Assembly: GCF_003265705.1 (NCBI RefSeq)
Contig: NW_020312894.1
Location: 2,953,556-3,017,555 of the forward strand
DNA length: 64,000 bases
Direction: 5' to 3'
Origin: Callorhinus ursinus
Lineage: Eukaryota; Chordata; Mammalia; Carnivora; Otariidae
In this document: positions 23,460-36,091 of the stretch, in pieces
Numbering within the stretch: the first letter of the stretch is position 1
How the letters are laid out: each line of letters begins with the position of its first letter
Notes under the pieces: generated by a model
What the model saw: only the letters and a program-made list of their open reading frames with translations
The model's database searches: none
Told to the model about the DNA's origin: nothing
Position numbers and translations under genes: made by a program

Positions 23460-24155
23460 AAGAAGTGATTTTTTGGTAAACTTGCAGTTGTGCAACCATA
23501 ACCCCCAGTTTTAGAGCCCTTCCATTGCCTCATTTGTGCCCATTTTGCAGTAACTCCATTCCCCGCCCCAGCTCCAGGCAACTGCTAATCTTTATTCTTC
23601 TAGATTTGCCTTTTCTGGACTTTTCATATAAACAGAATCACATGTGCTTTTTCTTGCAGCTGGCTTCTTTCCCTTAGTGTGGTGCTTTCCAGGTTCCTCC
23701 ATGGTAGGACATGTATCTGTAGCTTGTTCCTTTTTATTGCTAAATAATGCCCTATTGTACAAATATACCACATTTTGTTTATCCATTTTTCATTTGATAG
23801 ACATTGTGTTGTTTATCCTTTTTGGATAAATTATGAATAATGCTGAAAATTTGGAAAAGTCACATGCAGATGTTGGTTTCCCTTTCTCTTAGACGCGGAG
23901 GACTGAAATTGCCGGTGCGTGTTGCCCGGGGAGCTGCATGCTGTTTTCCATAGTGGCACATGCTGCATCCCCACTGGCGGCCCGTAGAGGGCTCCAGTGA
24001 CTCCGCATTCTCTGTTGTCTGATGTAGTCCTAGTGGGTATGCAGTTGGCGGTCTCACTAGGATTCTAATCTGCATTTCCCTAGTGACTTGCTGTTGAACA
24101 TCTTTTCGTGTGCTTTTTTATCACTCATAACTTTTTTGGTGAATTATTCAAAACT
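23460..24155 (-). mobile_element. Old L1 3' fragment, antisense
   Basis: Diverged reverse-complement L1 motifs: TTTTCTGGACTTTTCATATAA, TTATTGCTAAATAATGCCCT and ATACCACATTTTGTTTATCC, ending in CATCTTTTCGTGTGC. A separate copy starts directly after it. Confidence 0.75.
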
Positions 24156-25600
24156 TCTGCTCATATTTAAAAACAGCTTTGTTTATAATTTACATACCAT
24201 AAAGTTCACTCTTTTAAAGTACACAGGTCAGTGGCTTTAATATATTTACAGAGCTGAGTAAATATCTCCATAATCTAAATAAAGAACATTTTCATGACCA
24301 AAAAGAAACTTGGTTCCCGTGGGCAGTCACTCTCTTTCACCCTCCCCTAGCCCTTAGCAACTACCTACTGACCTTCTATCTCTATCAGTTTGTCTATTCT
24401 AGACAATTCATATACACAGAATCACAATATTTGGTATTTTGTGACTGGTTTCTTTCAGTTGGCCTAATAATGTTTTTGAGGTTCACCCCTGTTGACACAT
24501 ATATCAGTATCTTATTCCTTCCTGTTAGTAAATAATATGACATGATATGGCTATACCACATTTTGTTTATCTGTTATTCAGTTGATAAACATTTGGGTTG
24601 TTTGTACTTCTGAGATTTTATAAGTAATGCTGCTGTGAACATTCACATACAGGTGTTTGCATGGACATATGTTTTCATTTCTCTTGGGTAGTTATTTAGT
24701 TGTGGAATTGCTGGGGCATATGGTGACCAGATGCTTAACATTTTGAGGAATGGCCAAACTGTTTTCCAAAGCAGCTGTACCATTTATGTTCCCACCAACA
24801 TGGAATGAGGGTTCTAGTTTCTCCACAGCCTTGCCAACACTTGTTACTGTCTCTTTTTGATTATAGCCATTCTGGTGGTTGGGAACTGCTATCCCATTGT
24901 GTTTTTGATTTGCATTTTTCTAATGACAAATGATGTTAAATGTCTTTTCATGTACTTACTGGCCTTTTGTACATCTTTGTTGGGGAAATCACTATTCAAA
25001 TCCTTTGCCCACTTAAAAAATTATGTTATCTCGTTGAATTGAAAGACTTTTTTATATAATCTGGATACATGTCTTTTAACATATAGATGATGTGTAAACA
25101 TTTTCTCCAAGAATGTGGCTTGGCTTTTTACTTTCTTAATGGTACCTTTCAAAGCTCCAGAGTTTTGGATATTGATGAAGTCCAGTTTATCAATTTTGTT
25201 TCTTTATAGATCATGCTTTTGGTGTCATATCTTAGAATTCTTTGCCTAAGATCACAGAGATCTTGTCCTATGTTGCCCTCTAAAGATGTTATGCTTTTAG
25301 CACTTACATTTAGCTCTCTGATCCCTTTTGTGTTAATGTTTGTGTATGGTGTGTAGGGAGGGCCCTGAGTCTCTTCTTTGCATGTGGACCTTGAATCGTG
25401 CCCATACCATTTTTGATGAAGACTGTGTTTTCCCCATTGAGTTGTCTTGGCACCTTTGTCAAAAGTCAGTTCACCATAAGTGTACGGGTTTATTTCTGGG
25501 TTCTTAGTGCTGTTCCATTGATCTGTATGTTTATCCTATGCCAGTACCACACCGTCTTGATTATTGTAGATTTTTTTAAGTTTACTTTAAGTTTTGAAAT
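24156..25600 (-). mobile_element. Old L1 3' half, antisense
   Basis: A second old L1 in the same orientation: the 3' UTR motif ACATACCATAAAGTTCACTC, then CTACCTACTGACCTTCTATC, ATACCACATTTTGTTTATCTG and GATTTGCATTTTTCTAATGAC, running into ORF2 (GATTATTGTAGATTTTTT). No long frame survives. Confidence 0.8.
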
Positions 25601-25611
25601 CTTTCTCTCTC

Positions 25612-25791
25612 TTTTTTTTGAGATTTTATTTATTTATTCATGAGAGACAGAGAGAGAGAGAGGCAGAGGCAGAGGGAGAAGCAGGCTCTCCGCAGAATAG
25701 GGAGCCCGATGCGGGGCTCGATCCCAGGACCCTGAGATCATGACCCGAGCTGAAGGCAGATGCTTAACTGACTGAGCCACCCAGGTGCCCC
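25612..25791 (-). mobile_element. SINEC, antisense
   Basis: A well preserved copy: poly-T, GATTTTATTTATTTATTCAT, a GAGA stretch, GATGCGGGGCTCGATCCCAG, and the head ending GAGCCACCCAGGTGCCCC. It lies at the edge of an old L1. Confidence 0.96.
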
Positions 25792-25904
25792 TCGAATTCT
25801 TTTTCATACATTGTTTGGTTTTTAGTGCTTCTTTGGTTGTATTTTTCAGTCTTGTCTCCCCAATTAGACTGAAAGCCCACTGAAGACCCAGCTCTGTCAT
25901 TTCA

Positions 25905-26060
25905 GATTACCATCCTCCACACAAGTTAGTTCAGGTTTTTGGATTTCATTTTTCTCATCTACAAAATAGAAATAAAATTTCTTACCCTTCCTATGTCATG
26001 AGGTTGTTAAAAGGATCAAATGAAGTAACAAGTGTGGAAACGTTGCTAAACTGTAGTTTT
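25905..26060 (+). mobile_element. MIR element, sense
   Basis: A diverged sense MIR: CATTTTTCTCATCTACAAAAT, then TATGTCATGAGGTTGTTAAA and AGGATCAAATGAAGTAACAA, matching the MIR core and 3' order. Confidence 0.75.
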
Positions 26061-26456
26061 TATCATTGTGAGTGACCTTTATTAGCCCCACTTATGGTGA
26101 GTAAATTTGTATACCTGCTTTCCTAAGATCCTTCACTTTAATCAGGAGTGTAACTTTGGTTTATAGTGGACTTTGTAAATCTCGCAAGCCTGTGCTTGAT
26201 CCTCAGTAAGTCTAGTAAGTTCATTCATGTTTTTTACTTTAATTGGAAGTATGAGTGTGGCTTTTTTTTTTTTGCTCCGTTGTCTTCCTCTAGGTCGCTA
26301 GCCCGCCAGGAATTAAGTTGTCCCTCTTGCTTTTGACTATGGTCTTAGACTGCTCCTCTTCCCTAAACCTCCCTGTGTCCCAGCCAGACAGGGTGGGGGG
26401 TGTGCTGGGGAGCTCATGTACGGTAGGTTGACACATCTTCCAAAAAGTGGTTAACA

Positions 26457-26600
26457 GCTGAGTGAAGCACGGCATCGAGATGTAAGATCCATGTGGTTCA
26501 AGTTTTAGTGTGCCCTGAGAGCTGAGTGAAGCNNNNNNNNNNCGAGATGTAGGATCCATGTGGTTCAAGTTTTAGTGTGCTCTGAGAGCGCGGAGTGGAG
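26457..26600. repeat. 64-bp tandem duplication spanning a 10-N gap
   Basis: Two near-identical copies begin with GCTGAGTGAAGC (26457 and 26521) and share CGAGATGTARGATCCATGTG and GGTTCAAGTTTTAGTGTGC. Copy one has ACGGCAT where copy two has ten N (26533-26542). The 64-bp spacing therefore suggests that the placeholder gap hides at least seven bases. Confidence 0.85.
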
Positions 26601-29320
26601 AGGAGGAATCCTGACTTCTGGTCTCCATAGTGGACACTGTGCCAGGTTTCACTGTCCTCGCCTCCCAAGAAAGCGACCCTCCCAAGAGGGCAAGATTGCT
26701 GTCCAAATCACAGTGTTATTGAAGAAGACTCCGTGCTTGATGGAAACCGTGTTTTCTCTGTAAATGACAGTCTGTAGGGCCTTACGAATCTTGCTGTTCC
26801 AGCATTAATGGTTCTGTATTCAGGGCTGGTGGACATGCTCCGCCACCAGAAGTAAACTGTCTTTACTGAACTGTACAGCCTCACTCAGCAAACTGTTTCT
26901 GGTAACTAGGACTCAGTTAACCAGCATTACACATTGCTAATACAAATGATCTTTAGAGAAAAAGGCCATTAGTCAATAAAAATCCCCATAATACCTTCAG
27001 AATGAAAGGTTAGATGTGTGTGTGTGTAGAGAGAGACTCACCATTAACTGCAATTCCGAGTTCTAGTGATTTACATTGGTATTCTGTCTAGAGTATGTAT
27101 GCTTAACTCGTGTACTAGTGTATGCATTAAAGATGGTTAATTCAAGGTGTTTAATTTTTTAAGAATTAAGCCATTTTCTTGTGCAGATTAGAGAGAATAC
27201 AGGATGTTTCTCTGTTGACGTGTTCAGGAAGTTGGCATCTTTTTTCTTCTCCACACTCCTCTGGGGCATAGAGTGGAGAACAGGTTTCCAGAGGTGGCCC
27301 AGGCCTGTGCTCTGTGGGCTTGTGCCCCCTCTTCTGGCTCACCAGTGTGTCCCAGGTGCGTCATGAACACATCCCCAGTCTGGTTTCTACAATTCTGCCA
27401 AATCGTGAAGCCTGTAACACTCCTCCCTCCCCCCATTTATCCAGCTGGGCCCCCATCGCTTCTAATAACAGAGAAAGTCCGCGGCAACAAAGGTGGGCTC
27501 GCGCCTCCTCAGTGGAGGGCACCTCGTCTTTGCCAAGACCTGCCAGGGGTTTTGTTCTGTCATTGAGGCAACACAATACATATTTTATACTTTAATTTAT
27601 GTGTCTTATCAAGTGTCTTTTCTTAGCCAACTGTGTTTCTGTTTCAACTGTTCTCTAGTGAGGTTGCTATTCAATTGATATTCAATTATTGTTAAGTAAT
27701 GGGGTCTTTGTGTATACTTGGGATTTTAATTTTGTTTATACAGTGCAAGTGTCTTCTTAGTTGGGTGGTAAATCTTCATCTGCCTTTATGAAGGCTGACA
27801 TAGCCTCTCCAGGAGGGAGTAAAAGTGAGCCATGTAACAGAATCCTAGAGTTAAATGTCTCTGCAGGCTTCATTTTCCTTTGGTCCAAGCCAATCCATAA
27901 TAACTGGACAATTTGCCAAGTAAGTATACAAGTCAATGGCATATGCAGTCAGCTCTCAATAATCCACCGTGAATAGCAGAAAACATGAATAATTTAATCC
28001 ACTCAGCTGGTCGGGAGCCCCCAAGCAGGTAACCCCCACGTCCCCTAGAGGAGCCCAGCTCTTACCGACCACCTAGGTACCAGCATGACTCCCCCTTTCA
28101 CCTGCCACCGGGTGTGGGGACCCAATTCCCTAACCGCCTGAACCACTTAAAGAATGTCAGCTTGTCGCCGTGGATGATCACAAGTCTGCTGACCTTAAAA
28201 TGTAACAAATGTTATTTGACTCCACACAGAAATGGTTTAGAATGCACTTCCAGTGTTTTAGGTTTCATCCAGAAAGTATAGGTTCTAGCTCAGAGTCACC
28301 CGTCCGTGCCCTTTTGCTCTCCTTTCTGGCAAGTCTGATGTTGTTCAGAAACAAGCAGGGAAATAATATCACTGTCAGCCCGCTGTGGTGTAACTGATGG
28401 GGTAAGCTTGAAGCCTGTGTATAAAATGACATGGGGCGTATTTAATATTTCCACTTTTTCCCTTTAGCCCACATTGTGGGAAGTTGGCAGTAAACCAGTT
28501 TTACACATCGAGCTTGTGTTGACAGTGTAAAGATTGAGTACATCCTGAGTAACTGGAGATCTAGGTCCTCGGTCTTCTTGGGTGTTTTCTCTGACTTGGG
28601 CAAAGGCACAGAAGGCTGCATTCTTTGCAAACGTCTTGAAGATGATTAGTAGGATTACTGCAGTATCCGGGAGAAGAAGAATTGGATGTACTCCGATAGA
28701 CCAGAAAACCACACAGGTGTCAAATTAAGGTTAACAAGGGCGCTGAGGAGAGCCCTTCCATGCAGAGACGAACACTCAGCACCAGGGCTGGGGCAGCTGC
28801 TTCACGTGGAGAAGACTCGGGGGCAGTGGGGGATGCCCACCTCTCTTGGACGTGCCACGCCATGTGGCCACTGCGCCCGTTCCACTAGGGTGGGTTTCTT
28901 CTCTGTAGACGCACTGGCTGAGCCGTGGAAGGCGGTCATTCTTCTCTCTACGGTGGGGGCCACTTGGCTTTGCAAGTATTTTTTATGGTTTATTTTAAGA
29001 GGGATATTGACAGTTTAGAAACTCTGGAGCAGGATGTCTAAGGATAGGAAGAGTCTGGAAAACATCTCAGGTGTGAGATAGTGAGAGGCAGTAGGAATGG
29101 TTGGTTGGAGAGAGGAAAGCTCACAAGTACCTGAGCGCGATCTGCAAACATCTGGAAGGATGTTTATCTCCTGCTTGAGGGACTATTTATTTTATGTTGC
29201 TCAAGAGGGGAAAATTAGAATTAGTGGGTTGAGATTATGGGAAAGCAATTTGGCTTAAATCAGTATTTCTAGAAGTATGGTATACGCACCACCAGGGGTA
29301 TGAGAGATTGCTTTCTCTTC
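26601..29320 (+). other. C10orf143: C10orf143 intron 1, unique stretch
   Basis: This is the longest part of intron 1 without recognisable recent repeats. It holds no supported gene. A minus-strand frame at 28464-28712 (82 codons, hydrophobic start) was looked at, but it lacks any recognised domain. Confidence 0.5.
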
Positions 29321-29329
29321 ATCTTCCAA

Positions 29330-30340
29330 AACTTTATTTCAAAGTAGTTATAGATTTACAGAAAGGTCCCCCCCCCCAAAAAAATGTAGAGAATTCAGGT
29401 ATACCATCAGCTAAGCGGCTTACGTGATGATAGTACAGGGAGCGCACCGTGAAATTAGCCCTGGTGAAGCGCTGCTAACTCTGCTCGACCTTCTCCTGTC
29501 TCACCTGTTTTCCCACTAACAGCCCTTCTCTGACCCGGACGGGATCCAGGGCCCACACTGCACGTAGTTCATGTGCTTCTCGGTCTCTTCGGTCTGCGTG
29601 TGACACTAACCAGTGCTCATGACCTTGACACTTTGAGCGAACGGTAGTCAGTTACTCTGTAGAGTGTCACTCAGTCTGGGTTGTCTGACGTTTTCTATGA
29701 TTAGATGAAGACCGCAGAGGTGAAGTTACGCCTTCTCAGTGCATCAGATCAGGGCTGCGCGGTGCCAGTCACTACTGCTGGTGTTGACCTTGTCCCTCCG
29801 TGAAGGTCATTTCATCCACTGTAAAGCCACTTTCTTTCTCTTTGTAATTAATAAAAACCTTGGAGGAGATGCTTTGAGGCTGTGCCAATAACCTGTTTCT
29901 CCTTAAACTTTTGCCTAGTGATTTTAGCATCTACTGGTAAATCTTGTTTGAAATAACTTTCACTGTGGCATTTACTTCATGGTGGTTTTGTATTTTCCTC
30001 ATTCCTTTACACCTGTTAATTAGAATTCTGCTGAAAAGGAGAACACTAACTCTTCCCCCTCAATGATGTATTCATTTGCTGATGTCATGGTTAGACTCCC
30101 AGGTCTTTATTCTCTGGATTACAATCCAGTGATGTTGTTACTCATTTTATTGCCCAAGCTGTTTGGCTTTGGCCACTGGGAACCCCTTCAGGATGGCCTG
30201 CCTGTGTCTTTTTGACGTGTCCTCATCCTTTTTAAAGAAACTTATTTTGGATGACACAAAATGTCTCAGGCTCATCTTATGCTTTCCCTGTTCCATGACT
30301 GAACCAGCGCCTCTCCATGGAGCCTAGATTCCTTCAACGG
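29330..30340 (-). mobile_element. Ancient L1 (L1M-type) antisense remnant
   Basis: Motifs of an ancient L1 3' region in reverse orientation appear in order: TTATAGATTTACAGAAAGGT, TTACTCTGTAGAGTGTCACT, AGACCGCAGAGGTGAAGTTA, TTTGTAATTAATAAAAACCT and AATTAGAATTCTGCTGAAAA. Divergence is high. Confidence 0.6.
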
Positions 30341-30600
30341 GAGAATGGTAGTTAGAAAGCAGTTTCTACGTGCTAGGTATAGTCTTGCTGCCACTAGGAT
30401 GTCACCATGACAGCAGACATAGCTAGAAAATGTACGTATGGGTGTATGCATACATCCTAGTAATGTAAGTATTCGTACTTATGCTTCCTATTATGTGCAC
30501 ATCCACACAGCCGTATGCATTCCTCTGCTGCTGTCTGGATACATATTGAAAACTGCATTCATGCTAATACTTCCAGTCCTGATCCAGCACCCCTGGGTTC

Positions 30601-30782
30601 TTTTTTTTTTTTAAGGATTTATTTATTTGAGGTGCGAAGGAGGAGAGGGAGAGAGAGAATCTCAACCAGACTCCACACCCAGCATGGAGTCCAATGTGGG
30701 GCTTGATCTCACGACCCTGAGATCACTACCTGAGCCAAATTCAGCAGTCAGATGCTCAGCCGACTGAGCCACCAGGCGCCCC
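30601..30782 (-). mobile_element. SINEC, antisense
   Basis: Poly-T, AAGGATTTATTTATTTGAGG, a GA-rich part, GATCTCACGACCCTGAGATC, and the head ending GAGCCACCAGGCGCCCC (one base shorter than usual). The flanking CCTGGGTTC and ACTAGGTTC resemble target-site duplications. Confidence 0.93.
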
Positions 30783-30999
30783 ACCACTAGGTTCTTTAAT
30801 AGCCTTCTCCCTTCCCTTATTTGTAACTTATCTCTTCCACAGAGAGAAACCTGGCTCTTCTTATTTACAATATGTTTACTTATTTATTCAATCCCAGTAT
30901 ACCAATAAAATAGTTTCAGATTGCTAATCTGTAAGAAACAGATTTGCTAACTAGAGTCAGTATTTGCATACAGCTTTTTTGTCCTTAGACTTAAGAGTT

Positions 31000-32581
31000 T
31001 CTAGTGAAAATCGTATTTTCCAGAATTACTGAGGATCGTTCTGTATTTCAGTGTGGCTGTGTTACTTGTTTGTAAAATGGTTTCATTTGTTACCATTTGT
31101 GTTCCATTTGGGTCTGATGTCCTGGTTGATTTAAATTTGGTCCTTATTTTCGGGTATGTGAAGTGTCACTGGTTCTAAGACTAGAGCTTCTGTAGAATTT
31201 GCAGCAAGTGTCTGCCTCCACTTTATACCTGTCGTCCCCCTTCTCTGGTACCTTTTCCCACCCACTCTCCATGGAAACCAGCGTCTTTAGTTACTGGCGC
31301 CTCCTCCCTGTATTTCCTTTGTGCGGATGAGCAGACGGGAGCGGGTGTTCTCATCCCCCTTCCTGCATTGCACATCTTCTTTTGCACTTTGTCACTGTAC
31401 GTCCTGGGAATCGCTGCGAGCCCATGCACACAGGTCTTCCGCTGTTTTTTACAGCTGCCTGGAGCTGTGTTGCTGAGCTGTGCCGCGCTTCTCCAGCTGC
31501 TCGCCAGCCTGTGCCCGTTTAGGTGGTTTCCAGTATCTTCCAGCTTAACCAGTGCTACAGGGAGTAACCTTTGTGCAGCCTCTTTTCACATGTTGTTGTA
31601 GGTATGCCTACCCAACAGGTTCCTGCAGGTATAATTTCTGGGTTAAAAAGTCTCTGTAGCTTTTGTTAGGTATCACCAAGTTTCCTGCAGAATTTGCAGC
31701 CCAGGAGATGCCTTTTTCCCTACAGCCTCGCCAACAGAGTCTGCATCACACCTCAGCATTTTGCCAGTCTGACAGATGCCAAGTGCCCTGTGGGGTCTTT
31801 TTGTTTGCTCTTCTCTAAGTGTGAGTGAGCTTGAACTTGTAAATTTCTTTGTTAATTATCTGTACATGGCTTTTTCCCATTTTTCTTTTGTGTGTTTGGT
31901 CCTTTGTCCCTCATTTTCTAGGAGAGTTTCATATATTAAGGGGAGTGGCCCTTTTCCTGTGGTATGTGCTGCAGATATTTTCCTCCAGTTTGTCAGTTAT
32001 CTTCTGTTTTGTCTAGGGTACCATTTTGTTTTGTTTCGTTTTGCCCTGCAGACATTTTTATTTTTATGTAGTCAAATTCATCAATTTTTGTTTCATTACT
32101 TCTGGGTGTGGAGTCATAGGGAGAAAATCTCCCTATACCAATGGCTCACCCATGTTTTCTTCTAGGAATTCTATAGTTTCATTTTCTCACATTTTTAGAT
32201 CCTTAATCCATTTGAGGTTTATTCTTATATATGATACAAAAGACACATCTGATTTCATCTTTTTCCAAACGGCTACCCAGTTGTCCCAGCACCATGTATT
32301 AAAAGGTCCATCTTTATCCCAGTGACTTGTGATGGCAAATTTCCATATATATTCAGGCTTATTTCTGGACTTTTTATTCAGTCCCATTTGTCTATTTGTC
32401 TGTTACCAGCACCACCCTTCTTACATAGAGTCTTTATAGTATGGTTTTATGTCCAGTGGTTTTAATTTTGTTTTTTCATTTTTATTGATAAAAATATTAG
32501 TCTAATGAATTTTTCTCTGATTACTGCTTTAAAGGCATCCCATAGATGCTGATTTTTCCCCCCAGGGTTTTCTTGGCTATT
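31000..32581 (-). mobile_element. Older L1 antisense, left part (host of a younger L1)
   Basis: A diverged reverse-complement L1 running from the 3' UTR into ORF2 (CACATTTTTAGATCCTTAAT, CAGTTGTCCCAGCACCATGT, TTATTTCTGGACTTTTTATTC). It ends at TACTGCTTTAAAGGCATCCC, where the younger L1 begins. The sequence after 38852 continues with the next portion of an L1 of similar age, so the two were probably one element. Confidence 0.7.
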
Positions 32582-32620
32582 CTTGCATTCCTACCAACAG
32601 TGTAGGAGGGTTCCACTTTG

Positions 32621-35600
32621 TCAGCATCCCCTCCAACATCTGTCGTTTCCTGACTTGTTAATTTTAGCCATTCTGACGGGTGTGAGGTGGTATCTCATGG
32701 AGGTTTTGATTTGGATTTCCCTGATGCCGAGCGATGTTGAGCACTTTTTCATGTGTCTGTTGGCCATTTGGATGTCTTCTTTGGAAAAATGTCTGCTCAT
32801 GTCTTCTGCCCATTTCTTGATTGAATCATTTGTTCTTTGGGTGTTGAGTTTGATAAGTTCTTTATAGATTTTGGATACTAGACCTTTATCTGATATGTCA
32901 TTTACAAATATCTTCTCCCATTCTGTCAGTTGTGTTTTGGTTTTGTTGACTGTTTCTTTTGCTGTGCAAAAACTTTTTATCTTTATGAAGTCCCAATAAT
33001 CATTTTTGCCCTTGCTTCCCTTGCCTTTGGCGACGTGTCTAGGAAGAAGTTGCTGCGGCTGAGGTCGAAGAGGTTGCTGCCTGTGTTCTTCTTTAGGATT
33101 TTGATGGACTCCTGTCTCACATTTAGGTCTTTCAACCGTTTGGAGTCTATTTTTGTGTGTGGTGTAAGGAAATGGTCCAGTTTCATTCTTCTGCATGTGG
33201 CTGTCCAATTTTCCCAACACCATTTGTTGAAGAGACTGTCTTTTTGCCATTGGACATTCTTTCTTGCTTTGTCAAAGATGAGTTGACCATAGAGTTGAGG
33301 GTCCATTTCTGGGCTCTCTATTCTGTTCCATTGATCTATGTGTCTGTTTTTGTGCCAGTACCATACTGTCTTGTTGATGACAGCTTTGTAATAGAGCTGG
33401 AAGTCTGGAATTGTGATGCCGCCAGCCTTGCTTTTCTTTTTCAACATTCCTCTGGCTATTCGGGGTCTTTTCTGGTTCCATACAAATTTTAGGATTATTT
33501 GTTCCATTTCTTTGAAAAAAGTGGATGGTATTTTGATGGGGATTGCATTGAATGTGTAGATTGCTCTAGGTACCATTGACATCTTCACAATGTTTGTTCT
33601 TCCAATCCATGAGCATGGAATGTTTTTCCATTTTTTTGTGTCTTCCTCAATTTCTTTCATGAGTATTTTATAGTTTTCTGAGTACACATCCTTTGCCTCT
33701 TTGGTTAGATTTATTCCTAGGTATTTTATGGTGATGGGTGCAATTGTAAATGGGATCGACTCCTTAATTTCTCTCTCTTCTGTCTTCTTGTTGGTGTATA
33801 GGAATGCCACCGATTTCTGTGCGTTGATTTTATATCCTGCTACTTTACTGAATTCCTGTATGAGTTCTAGCAGTTTTGGGGTGGAGTCTTTTGGGTTTTC
33901 CACATAAAGTATCATATCATCTACAGAGAGTGAGAGTTTGACTTCTTCTTTGCCGATTTGGATGCCTTTGATTTCTTTTTGTTGTCTGATTGCTGTGGCT
34001 AGGACTTCTAAGACTATGTTGAATAGCAGTGGTGAGAGTGGACATCCCTGCCGCGTTCCTGACCTCAGGGGGAAAGCTCTTAGTTTTTCCCCATTGAGAA
34101 TGATATTCGCTGTAGGTTTTTCATAGATGGCTTTTATGATATTGAGGTATGTACCCTCTCTCCCTATACTCTGAAGAGTTTTGATCAAGAAAGGATGCTG
34201 TACTTTGTCAAATGCTTTTTCTGCATCTATTGAGAGGATCCTATGATTCTTGTTTTGTTAATGTATTGTATCATGTTGTTTGATTTGCAGATGGTGAACC
34301 AACCTTGCAGCCCAGGGATAAATCCCACTTGGTCATGGTGAATAATCCTTTTATTGTACTGTTGGATCCTATTGGCTAGAATTTTGGTGAGAATTTTTGC
34401 ATTCATGCATCCATGTTCATCAAGGATATTGGTCTGTAATTCTCCTTTTGATGGGGTCTTTGTCTGGTTTTGGGATCAAGGTAATGGTGGCCTCATAAAA
34501 CAAGTTTGGAAGTTTTCCTTCCATTTCTATTTTTTGGAACAGTTTCAGGAGAATAGGTATTAATTCTTTAAATGATTGGTAGAATTCCCCTGGGAAGCCA
34601 TCTGGCCCTGGGCTTTTGTTGGGAGATTTTTTGATGACTGCTTCAATTTCCTTTCTGGTTATAGGTCTGTTCAGGTTTTCTGTTTCTTCCTGGTTCAGTT
34701 TTGGTCGTTGATACATCTCTAGGAATGCATCCATTTCTTCCAGGTTATCTAGTTTGCTGGCATAGAGTTGCTCATAATATGTTCTTCTAATTGTTTGTAT
34801 TTCTTTGGTGTTGGTTGTGATCTCTCCTCTTTCATTCATGATTTTGTTGATTTGGGTCATTTTTCTTTTTGATAAGTCTGGCCTAGGGGTTTATCAATCT
34901 TGTTAATTCTTTCAAAGAACCAGCTCCTAGTTTCGTTGATCTGTTCTACTGTTCTTTTGGTTTCTAGTTCATTGATTTCTGCTCTGATCTTTATTATTTC
35001 TCTTCTGCTGCTGGGTTTAAGCTTTATTTGCTGTTCTTTCTCCAGCTCCTTTAGGTGTAGGCTTAGGTTGTGTATTTGAGACCTTTATTGTTTCTTGAGA
35101 AAGGCTTGTATTGCTATATACTTTCCTCTTAGGACTGCCTTTCTGCATCCCAAAGATTTTGAACAGTTGTGTTTTCATTTTCATTGGTTTCCATGAATTT
35201 TTTAAATTCTTCTTTAATTTCCTGGTTGACCCATTCATTCTTTAGTCGGATGCTCTTTAGCCTCCATGTATTTGAGTTCTTTCCGACTTTCCTCTTGTGA
35301 TTGAGTTCTAGTTTCAAAGCACTGTGGTCTGAAAATATGCAGGAAGTAATCCCAATCTTTTGGTACCGGTTGAGACCTGATTTGTGACCTAGGATGTGAT
35401 CTATTCTGGAGAATGTTCCATGGGCACTAGAGAAGAATGTGTATTATGTTGCTTTGGGATGGAATGTTCTGAATGTATCTGTGAAGTCCATTTGGTCCGG
35501 TGTGTGATTTAAAGTCTTTATTTCCTTGTTGATCTTTTGCTTAGATGATCTGTCCATTTCAGTTAGGGGGCTGTTAAAGTCCCCCACTATTATTGTATTG

Positions 35601-36010
35601 TTGTTGATGTGTTTCTTTGCTTTTGTTATTAATTGCCTTATATAATTGGCTGCTCCCACGTTAGGGGCATAGATATTTACAATTGTTAAATCTTCTTGTT
35701 GGCTAGACCCTTTAAGTAGGATATAGTGTCCTTCCTCATCTCTTATTACAGTCTTTGGTTTAAAATCTAATTTGTCTGATACAAGGATTGCCACCCCAGC
35801 TTTCTTTTGGTGTCCATTAGCATGGTAAATGGTTTTCCACCCCCTCACTTTCAATATGGGGGTCTCTTTGGGTCTAAAATGAGTCTCTTGCAGACAGCAT
35901 ATGGATAGATCTTGTTTTTTAATCCAGTCTGATAGCCTGTGTCTTTTGATTGGGGCATTTAGCCCATTTACATTCCAGGTAACTATTGAAAGACATGAAT
36001 TTAGTGCCAT
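32621..36010 (-). pseudogene. Decayed L1 ORF2 (endonuclease and reverse transcriptase)
   Basis: The frame starts at 36010 with an AP-like endonuclease domain: TWNVNGLNAPIKRHR, the QETHF catalytic segment, and VGDFNSPL. A TAA stop interrupts it at about 35446. The reverse transcriptase region follows in another frame: [17 protein letters not shown] (34.6 kb), [19 protein letters not shown] (34.05 kb), and the active-site box, which reads SVDDM (33915-33927) where most L1s have FADD. Frame changes occur near 34430 and near 33.0-33.2 kb. The last 200 residues ([20 protein letters not shown] and onward) are in a different frame and stop early at [11 protein letters not shown]. Confidence 0.9.
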
Positions 36011-36091
36011 TGTATTGCCTGTAAGGTGACTGTTACTGTATATTGTCTGTGTTCCTTTCTGGTCTATGCCCCTTTTAGGCTCTCTCTTTGC

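Noticed and set aside
28464..28712. 82-codon minus-strand frame with hydrophobic start, possible small membrane protein
   Set aside because: No promoter, splice context or recognised similarity; several overlapping frames of the same size exist.
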